Origin: Planctomycetaceae bacterium
Lineage (GTDB): Bacteria > Planctomycetota > Planctomycetia > Pirellulales > UBA1268
Assembly (NCBI GenBank): GCA_030616935.1
Contig: JAUWWJ010000165.1
Location: 1 to 5,076, forward strand
Length of the DNA: 5,076 nucleotides
Direction: 5' to 3'
Shown: positions 1-5,076 of the stretch, piece after piece
Layout: the number at the start of each line of letters is the position of its first letter
Numbering within the stretch: position 1 is the first letter of the stretch
The notes under the pieces: generated by a model
Databases searched by the model: none
Told to the model about the DNA's origin: nothing
Seen by the model: the letters and a program-made list of their open reading frames with translations, nothing else
Position numbers and translations under genes: made by a program

Positions 1-1176
<1,176 letters not shown>

Positions 1177-1202
1177 TTGGGTTTATTTCAGTAGAACACG
1201 CA

Positions 1203-2120
1203 TCATGACTCAGTTTCATCAACAAGTTGCGTGAGTGGAATAGTTAGCGTAGCCATCGCCAATCCCCACAGTGGACAAGCGGTCAAGACACCGATGATTG
1301 GCCATACGATAAGGCCTGCTCGCGCAACGATTTTCTGAGAAACTGTAAACCAAATCCCGACTGCCACGAACGCTTCCCAGGCTATCACTCCGTGCGTAAA
1401 GATATTGCATAGATATTCTGACTGAGAAAGAAGCCCGGTAATATCAACTACTTGCCCTGGTTTTCGTGTTGCAATCCACCACACGGCCGAGCCATTCCAC
1501 CACACATCACCCTTGAGTTGGGAAAGAAGAGCAGCCAAGGAAACGACTGCGGCATGCACCTGTAATAGCCCTACAGCAATACGAGTACGAACTCGAGGTC
1601 GACTTACATGCCAACCGAGGCGCTTGTGCAATATCGCATCGACGGAAAAATGTTCCCCTGAAGAGCCAATGACAAGGCACCAAAGAAGGATCGCCATACT
1701 GTCATCTGCAGGACCAGCCAGCATTGGACCACGATGAAGCAATGAGGCCCATCCAAGAGCAGCGAGAAGTGACGTGATTGGGGTAAGAAAACCAATAGCA
1801 AGAAAGGCAAATAGGGAGACCAGACCGTAAAAAGCTACTAAGAGATGAGTGTTCGTCTCGCACGCGTCAAAAATGGAATAGGCAAAAGACGATCGCCAGG
1901 CAGTCACCGAATCAATAGGCAGCCAGCCGCGTGGCCCAAACCACACAGAAAGATCCGTTCCGTAGGTTGCGCACAAAAGCAGGCCAAGGACGCCTGTCAC
2001 AACACGTACAACAGCAAGCGAACGGCTGCCTGCAGGCAAGAACCAATAGGCTTCCCATACCTGCTCGAGTGCACCCTCTGAATTTTTATTAGTAGAAATA
2101 CTCCGTGAATTGCCCATCAT
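1203..2120 (-). CDS. HTTM-family multi-span membrane protein (vitamin K-dependent gamma-carboxylase-like fold)
   Basis: This 305-aa protein is mostly hydrophobic, with about six or seven likely membrane segments (about residues 36-52, 92-110, 113-128, 141-153, 181-200, 241-259 and 265-297). Family-like features are a first helix followed by a Trp-Phe-Gly-Pro-Arg-Gly-Trp-Leu loop (60-67), a LLHRGPMLAGPADDSMAILL stretch (127-146), an SGEHFSVDA segment (154-162), then a helix with LLQVHAAVV leading into LKGDVWWNGSAVWW (202-215). These match the HTTM domain (horizontally transferred transmembrane domain), distantly related to vitamin K-dependent gamma-carboxylase. The bacterial function is unknown and carboxylase activity should not be assumed. 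It is the second gene of a two-gene operon: its ATG (2120-2118) overlaps the TGA of the upstream gene, so translation is probably coupled. Only a weak purine-rich site precedes it. A second ATG follows immediately, so the protein could start at codon 2. The family call is from remembered signatures. Confidence 0.8.
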   Translation of the reverse strand: MMGNSRSISTNKNSEGALEQVWEAYWFLPAGSRSLAVVRVVTGVLGLLLCATYGTDLSVWFGPRGWLPIDSVTAWRSSFAYSIFDACETNTHLLVAFYGLVSLFAFLAIGFLTPITSLLAALGWASLLHRGPMLAGPADDSMAILLWCLVIGSSGEHFSVDAILHKRLGWHVSRPRVRTRIAVGLLQVHAAVVSLAALLSQLKGDVWWNGSAVWWIATRKPGQVVDITGLLSQSEYLCNIFTHGVIAWEAFVAVGIWFTVSQKIVARAGLIVWPIIGVLTACPLWGLAMATLTIPLTQLVDETES

Positions 2121-2740
2121 GCACCACCACTTCCAGAAATGACTGGGGCCACCTCCCGGCGATGCTCACTCTTGATCAGTTGAATATCACCACCAGCGAG
2201 CTTACGAAGCCGGGCTTCATAGAGAACAATTGGGGCAGGATTATCTATGGGCAATTGTCGCTCAGGTCGAGGCTGAACAAAAATCCGTAGAACAATATCA
2301 TCACTTTCACAAAGTGTGAAAGCTGCTTCTGAGAAACCTGCTGGCAAGAGACCCTCTCTACCAGCCTCTTCTTCACTGGCAACAACCGAACGCAGCAATC
2401 GTTGCCAACGGATCGATTGTGAATAATTCCCATCGACCCATGATGGTTTTATCCAGTTTTCTTTATCATGTTCTCGAAGCTCAAGGTAATAAGCGGCGTC
2501 CGCCTGCTGGCCGTACGCAAAAGAATAATCAAAGCCAAGATCAAGCCAGGGAGGTACGAGCCAAAAAGAAAATAGCTTTCCTTTGACAACACTCAACAGC
2601 AAAGAAGAACCACTACTGGTATTACATGCCACAGTAAGGCCTAGTCCAGTAAAATAGATTGCCAAAAAAACAGTGGCACATGCTCGTGGTATTTCTCCCC
2701 ATGAGCCTCTTTCTGGGTGTTTGTTCTGACCTGAAAACAT
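2117..2740 (-). CDS. Hypothetical single-span membrane protein, operon partner of HTTM protein
   Basis: I do not recognise a named family. The 207-aa product has a short basic N-terminus, one hydrophobic segment (about residues 19-38), and a hydrophilic remainder probably outside the cytoplasm. Hydrophobic and aromatic residues follow at 47-76, including FWLVPPWLDLGFDY. A Tyr-Tyr-Leu-Glu-Leu strand then leads into a mixed region rich in Trp and charged residues (85-120), and the C-terminus is Gly/Ser-rich. The segment is an uncleaved anchor or signal peptide. Cys39 follows it, but the preceding residues (Leu-Thr-Val-Ala) are only a poor lipobox. The stop overlaps the start of the HTTM gene by ATGA, which makes a functional partnership likely. 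Small membrane-anchored proteins encoded next to HTTM genes are something I recall from planctomycete genomes. The ATG at 2740-2738 has a GGAA about 8 bases upstream. No convincing promoter was found for this strand. Confidence 0.75.
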   Translation of the reverse strand: MFSGQNKHPERGSWGEIPRACATVFLAIYFTGLGLTVACNTSSGSSLLLSVVKGKLFSFWLVPPWLDLGFDYSFAYGQQADAAYYLELREHDKENWIKPSWVDGNYSQSIRWQRLLRSVVASEEEAGREGLLPAGFSEAAFTLCESDDIVLRIFVQPRPERQLPIDNPAPIVLYEARLRKLAGGDIQLIKSEHRREVAPVISGSGGA

Positions 2741-2868
2741 ACGTCATTTCCAACTTTACATCTATTTGTTTTGAACCGATTTATTAAGTCTGATTGCCAG
2801 TCTTGGCTTACACCAGAGCAACACAAATTTTTCTTAGAACACTTTCGAGCCGAACGCAAACCGTCACG

Positions 2869-2897
2869 TTGACACTGATAGAAGAGCACGATAGGTT
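2869..2897 (+). promoter_or_regulatory. Likely sigma70-type promoter for tRNA-Ala
   Basis: A perfect -35 hexamer TTGACA (2869-2874) is followed after 17 bp by TAGGTT (2892-2897). The latter keeps the most conserved first, second and last bases of a -10 box but matches only three of six. Transcription would begin near 2904, about 60 bases before the tRNA. The position is right for a tRNA promoter and no better candidate lies closer. This is pattern recognition only. Confidence 0.55.
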
Positions 2898-2910
2898 TGG
2901 ACGTTACAGA

Positions 2911-2936
2911 ATGCTGAAAAGGCTCTTTTTGAGCAT
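2911..2936 (+). repeat. Imperfect inverted repeat in the predicted tRNA leader
   Basis: ATGCT (2911-2915) pairs with AGCAT (2932-2936). After a G/G mismatch, AAAA (2917-2920) pairs with TTTT (2927-2930). This would fold the predicted 5' leader of the pre-tRNA transcript about 28 bases before the mature 5' end. It could be a processing signal or chance; nothing else supports a function. Confidence 0.35.
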
Positions 2937-2963
2937 GGAACTATGTGAGCGAGTACCTTGCGA

Positions 2964-3036
2964 GGGGGATTAGCTCAGTTGGGAGAGCGTCTGGCTGGCA
3001 GCCAGAAGGTCAGGGGTTCGAGTCCCCTATCCTCCA
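2964..3036 (+). tRNA. tRNA-Ala, anticodon GGC
   Basis: A full 73-nt cloverleaf can be drawn by hand. The 7-bp acceptor stem is GGGGGAT (2964-2970) with ATCCTCC (3029-3035). The D arm is GCTC/GAGC (2973-2976, 2985-2988), the anticodon stem is TCTGG/CCAGA (2990-2994, 3002-3006), and the loop CTGGCAG places anticodon GGC at 2997-2999. The variable loop is AGGTC and the T arm is AGGGG/CCCCT around TTCGAGT (3012-3028). The only wobble in the acceptor stem is G3-U70, the classic alanyl-tRNA synthetase identity element, and the discriminator base is A, so anticodon and identity agree. It reads GCC and GCU codons. The terminal CCA is not encoded (CTC follows the discriminator) and must be added after transcription. 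Confidence 0.97.
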
Positions 3037-3056
3037 CTCCAACTTGCCCACATATG

Positions 3057-3082
3057 AAGCTTCCGTGAGTCAGCGGAAACTT
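3057..3082 (+). repeat. Inverted repeat (hairpin) between tRNA-Ala and aminotransferase gene
   Basis: AAGCTTCCG (3057-3065) and CGGAAACTT (3074-3082) form a 9-bp stem with one C/A mismatch around the 8-base loop TGAGTCAG. It begins 20 bases after the tRNA discriminator base. No T-run follows, so it is not a standard intrinsic terminator. It could help 3' processing of the tRNA transcript or partly separate tRNA expression from the gene downstream. Confidence 0.45.
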
Positions 3083-3117
3083 ACGACCGAAAGGCACTGC
3101 TGGCTGTTGAGTATTTC

Positions 3118-4071
3118 ATGAATCGGCAGGTACATTCGTCAGAGATCGCATGGCAAGATGGAAAAGTTTTGCCCCGCAATCAACTCTCTATTGCCCCAGG
3201 TGATGCTGGTTTTGTGCTGGGAGCCACTATAACCGAACAGTTGCGCACTATCGGCGGTGATCTTTTCCTCCCTGATGATCATGCTGAAAGGCTCGCAAAT
3301 TCACTTCACGAAGTAGGCGTTCATCCAGACGAAACCATGCAGTCAATTTTCTCCGCTGCTAATCAAGTCGCATCGCATAATCACAGGCTGCTCACGCAAA
3401 ACAAGAATCCAACAGACTACGACCTCGGCGTTATTATTTTCATTACTCCTGGGCTATTGGCTGCGCAGAATAATGGTTTGACCGGAGAACCTTCGGTATC
3501 CATTCACACATTTCCACTCGCTTACAGCCTATGGGCTGACTCCTATGCATCTGGCATAAATCTTCAATGTGTTGGTATCCGACAAGTTCCAGAAGAATGC
3601 TGGCCGATCACTGCCAAAGTGCGTAGCCGACTTCATTATTTCCTCGCCGAGCAAGAGGCTTCCGCATCTGAAGAAGGCGCCCGGCCTCTCTTGTCCCATG
3701 CAGATGGACGGATCAGTGAAACATCAACTGCAAATGTCGCCGCTTTGTATGGAAGGACTATCGTCACGCCCCCTGACCGAGACGCTCTGCCAGGTGTAAG
3801 CATGCTTTACCTCAAGAATTTAGCCCAAAACGCAGGCTTCCATTGGGAATCACGATCATTTAAAAGAGATGAACTTCTGACTGCCGATGAAGTCTTTCTG
3901 ACAAGCACACCCTGGTGCGTACTCGCGGCGGTACAAATTGACAGAAACCCAATCGGGAAAGGCGTCCCTGGTCCGGTCTTTCATGAACTTCTCAACGCCT
4001 GGTCTGAAAACGTGAGCCTTGATCTTGTAGAGCAGGCTCGTATCGGAAAGATGCGGCAGCCCGGGCGCTGA
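3118..4071 (+). CDS. Class IV PLP-dependent aminotransferase-fold enzyme (BCAT / D-amino acid aminotransferase / ADC lyase family)
   Basis: Members of this family use pyridoxal phosphate for branched-chain amino acid transamination, D-alanine transamination or release of p-aminobenzoate from aminodeoxychorismate. The 317-aa length fits. The N-terminal part has the usual layout, with a short strand, LSIAPGDAGFVLGATITEQLRT (split over residues 23-44) and then LPDDHAERLANSL. The catalytic, PLP-binding lysine should be Lys167 in AKVRSRLHYFLAEQEA. The fold-IV signature is also present: LLSHADGRISETSTANVAAL (191-210) with Glu201 for the PLP ring nitrogen, IVTPP, LPGVSMLYL (224-232) and FLTSTPWCVLAAVQID (260-275). 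ATG 3118 is the first usual start after an in-frame TGA at 3055; the ribosome site is weak (GAG 6 bases upstream). Specificity cannot be read from the sequence, so no symbol is given. The gene may be co-transcribed with the tRNA 81 bp upstream, and shows no clear functional link to the rhodopsin downstream. Confidence 0.88.
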   Translation: MNRQVHSSEIAWQDGKVLPRNQLSIAPGDAGFVLGATITEQLRTIGGDLFLPDDHAERLANSLHEVGVHPDETMQSIFSAANQVASHNHRLLTQNKNPTDYDLGVIIFITPGLLAAQNNGLTGEPSVSIHTFPLAYSLWADSYASGINLQCVGIRQVPEECWPITAKVRSRLHYFLAEQEASASEEGARPLLSHADGRISETSTANVAALYGRTIVTPPDRDALPGVSMLYLKNLAQNAGFHWESRSFKRDELLTADEVFLTSTPWCVLAAVQIDRNPIGKGVPGPVFHELLNAWSENVSLDLVEQARIGKMRQPGR

Positions 4072-4119
4072 CTATGGCTGAAAACAAACTGTTGATCAGG
4101 GTGTCAAAAATATGTTTGG

Positions 4120-4144
4120 CGCTATTATTGAATTGTAGATAGCG
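4120..4144. repeat. 6-bp inverted repeat upstream of the rhodopsin gene
   Basis: CGCTAT (4120-4125) and ATAGCG (4139-4144) are perfect inverted copies separated by 13 bp, so half-site centres are about 19 bp apart (roughly two helical turns). This spacing suits a dimeric regulator bound on one face of DNA, but a 6-bp repeat can arise by chance. Confidence 0.3.
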
Positions 4145-4225
4145 TGTCTTCAATATTGGCACATATCAGTACACCAAAGGGGAACTTTTGCTAGTGTTCG
4201 GCACTGTTCCTGAACTGCATTTTTT

Positions 4226-4231
4226 AAGGAG
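4226..4231 (+). promoter_or_regulatory. Strong Shine-Dalgarno for the rhodopsin gene
   Basis: AAGGAG lies 6 bases before the ATG at 4238. It is by far the best ribosome binding site in the window, fixes the rhodopsin start, and suggests efficient translation, as expected for an abundant membrane protein. Confidence 0.85.
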
Positions 4232-4237
4232 TTTAAG

Positions 4238-4993
4238 ATGAATGCCCTATTGGCCAATGCCGGCGGAACGTTGGCAGCACTCTCTTCTGACTGGACGCAA
4301 AATACGCCGTTACAGTCGATCACTCTCTACCTTTTCTTCGCAGGAACAGTTGCGATGGGTGCGGGAGCAGCATATTTCCTTTTGATGCGAAACAATGTCG
4401 ACGTGGCCTACCGAAGCACAATGGTTTGTGCTGGTCTCGTGTGCGGCATTGCATGCTTCCATTATTTTAAAATGACACATGTCTATCAAGAATCCGGCGG
4501 GCAATTTCCAACAGCCTTGCGATACATCGACTGGCTCTTTACAACGCCCTTGATGCTTATAAAGTTCCCGCTCTTGCTGCGGCTTGGTGACAAGGGTAAA
4601 AAGTTTTTCGTACAGCTTGTAACGCTTGACATAGGCATGATTGTTTGTGCGTTTATTGCAGAGACTTCACCGGTTGCCTCAAACGAGTGGTGGGGGTTCT
4701 TTCTAGTTGCGTGCGTCCTCGAGCTCTTAATTGTTGCGACTCTCTACACTGGCCTTGGATCTGCCATCAGCTCAGCCCCAGCGCCTATTGCTAAAGCACT
4801 CAATACGATGAGACTTTTCATTTTGATAGGGTGGGCGATATACCCAATCGGATTCCTCATGGCATACGGTGGCCTCGGTGAAGTCCGAGAAATTTTTTAC
4901 AACGTCGCTGATGTCATCAATAAAGTCGGCTTTGGCCTGGCAGCTTATTGGGGCATTGAAGCTTTGAGCCACTCGTCAAAGCAGGCAGCTTAG
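4238..4993 (+). CDS. Microbial (type 1) rhodopsin, proteorhodopsin-like proton pump with DTK motif
   Basis: This 251-aa seven-helix retinal protein is predicted to pump protons out of the cell in light, feeding the proton-motive force. Helices lie at about 25-50, 57-79, 92-114, 122-142, 152-173, 187-210 and 216-242. Retinal would attach to Lys229 (ADVINKVGFG), with Asp225 four residues before as second counter-ion. Helix C reads RYIDWLFTTPLMLIKF (95-110): Arg95, Asp98 (primary acceptor), Thr102 and Lys109 at the cytoplasmic donor position (Asp96 in bacteriorhodopsin, Glu108 in proteorhodopsin). His75 in helix B (FHYFKM) matches the proteorhodopsin histidine that pairs with the acceptor. Trp99, Trp199, Tyr202 and Pro203 are the usual pocket residues. 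Met106 occupies the proteorhodopsin position-105 tuning site, where Met or Leu accompanies green absorption. The DTK motif is known from Exiguobacterium rhodopsin, which still pumps protons. Sodium-pump NDQ and chloride-pump TSA or NTQ motifs are absent. It looks monocistronic, with no retinal synthesis gene beside it. Confidence 0.97.
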   Translation: MNALLANAGGTLAALSSDWTQNTPLQSITLYLFFAGTVAMGAGAAYFLLMRNNVDVAYRSTMVCAGLVCGIACFHYFKMTHVYQESGGQFPTALRYIDWLFTTPLMLIKFPLLLRLGDKGKKFFVQLVTLDIGMIVCAFIAETSPVASNEWWGFFLVACVLELLIVATLYTGLGSAISSAPAPIAKALNTMRLFILIGWAIYPIGFLMAYGGLGEVREIFYNVADVINKVGFGLAAYWGIEALSHSSKQAA

Positions 4994-5005
4994 TCATTGT
5001 TCTAG

Positions 5006-5038
5006 GGAATGGCGGTGATCTCTGATCACCGCCATTCC
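5006..5038. terminator. Perfect 15-bp hairpin after the rhodopsin gene, candidate terminator
   Basis: GGAATGGCGGTGATC (5006-5020) and its exact reverse complement (5024-5038) flank a TCT loop, beginning 12 bases after the rhodopsin stop. The stem is long, GC-containing and free of mismatches. No T-run follows on either strand, so it is not a canonical intrinsic terminator. It may end transcription with help, act in both directions if a convergent gene lies beyond the edge, or protect the 3' end of the rhodopsin mRNA. Confidence 0.6.
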
Positions 5039-5076
5039 GATTGACTACATCTCATGGGATTGTTGCCGTGTTCGTG
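5039..5076. other. Right edge, no gene called
   Basis: These 38 bases are too short to interpret. The minus strand has short open stretches that could be the tail of a convergent gene, and an ATG at 5054 on the plus strand has no ribosome site. Neither can be supported. Confidence 0.3.

Larger units (their letters stand above)
2741..2963. other. Divergent intergenic region between membrane operon and tRNA-Ala
   Basis: This 223-bp gap separates the minus-strand operon from the plus-strand tRNA. It contains the likely tRNA promoter at 2869-2897 and a leader inverted repeat at 2911-2936. A small dyad at 2796-2807 (GCCA-GTCT-TGGC) sits about 55 bp upstream of the minus-strand start and could be an operator or chance. 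A GTG-started minus-strand frame runs through most of the gap from 2889 but continues into the coding region of the 207-aa protein in another frame, so I do not call it a gene. No good minus-strand -35/-10 pair was seen. Confidence 0.6.
4072..4237 (+). other. Intergenic region and probable 5' leader of the rhodopsin gene
   Basis: The 166 bp between aminotransferase and rhodopsin are AT-rich in the middle and hold no gene. Features seen are the inverted repeat at 4120-4144, the palindrome CAATATTG at 4151-4158, a small hairpin (AGTG...CACT, 4193-4205) and the Shine-Dalgarno at 4226-4231. The best promoter-like pair is weak: TTGAAT (4128-4133), 17 bp, CAATAT (4151-4156), which would start transcription near 4163. 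The gap is large enough for a separate promoter, but none can be named with confidence. No intrinsic terminator for the aminotransferase gene is visible. Confidence 0.5.

Noticed and set aside
2117..2740. Lipoprotein call based on Cys39 after the hydrophobic segment
   Set aside because: The residues before the cysteine (Leu-Thr-Val-Ala) are a poor lipobox and the hydrophobic stretch is long enough to be a normal membrane anchor.
2641..2889. Cysteine-rich 82-aa minus-strand frame in the divergent gap
   Set aside because: It begins with GTG inside the likely tRNA promoter region, has no visible ribosome site, and overlaps the first 100 bases of the 207-aa protein gene in another frame. It resembles no family I know.
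3569..3799. 76-aa plus-strand frame inside the aminotransferase gene
   Set aside because: It lies wholly within the conserved fold-IV catalytic region in another frame and has no independent support.
4226..4993. Sodium- or chloride-pumping or sensory rhodopsin
   Set aside because: Helix C has Asp98 and Thr102 with proteorhodopsin-type His75, not NDQ, TSA or NTQ. No transducer gene lies beside it.
5054..5076. Start of a new plus-strand gene at ATG 5054
   Set aside because: No ribosome binding site precedes it and only seven complete codons are visible.

Overview
The window looks like a stretch of bacterial chromosome, with roughly half G+C by eye. It holds one truncated and four complete protein-coding genes plus one tRNA. 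The best guess for the host is a member of the Planctomycetota or a related PVC-group bacterium. This rests on a paired HTTM-family membrane protein and a small single-span partner, an arrangement I associate with planctomycetes, and on the mix of housekeeping and rhodopsin genes. No taxonomic marker here is decisive, so the assignment is inference.

Layout. Positions 1-1176 (+) hold the C-terminal 391 codons of the NAD+-dependent DNA ligase LigA, cut by the left edge. Converging on it, 26 bp away, is a two-gene minus-strand operon at 2740-1203. Its first gene encodes an unrecognised 207-aa single-span membrane protein, and its second, overlapping by ATGA, encodes a 305-aa HTTM-type multi-span membrane protein. 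A 223-bp divergent region follows (2741-2963) and carries a good sigma70-like promoter for tRNA-Ala(GGC) at 2964-3036. Next comes a class IV PLP-dependent aminotransferase-fold enzyme (3118-4071), which may share the tRNA transcript. After a 166-bp gap lies a complete microbial rhodopsin gene (4238-4993), preceded by a strong Shine-Dalgarno and followed by a perfect 15-bp inverted repeat.

The rhodopsin is the most interesting gene. It is a proteorhodopsin-like seven-helix protein with every residue expected of an outward proton pump: Arg95, Asp98, Thr102, helix-B His75, Asp225 and retinal-binding Lys229. However, the cytoplasmic proton-donor position is lysine (Lys109), giving a DTK motif instead of DTD or DTE. 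A glutamate (Glu162) falls at a position that by hand alignment lines the ring end of the retinal pocket. No retinal or carotenoid biosynthesis gene lies in the window, so chromophore supply must come from elsewhere.

Apart from the two-gene membrane operon, the genes do not form an obvious pathway. The ligase, tRNA, aminotransferase and rhodopsin look like independent units. No CRISPR array, insertion sequence, phage gene or integration site was seen.
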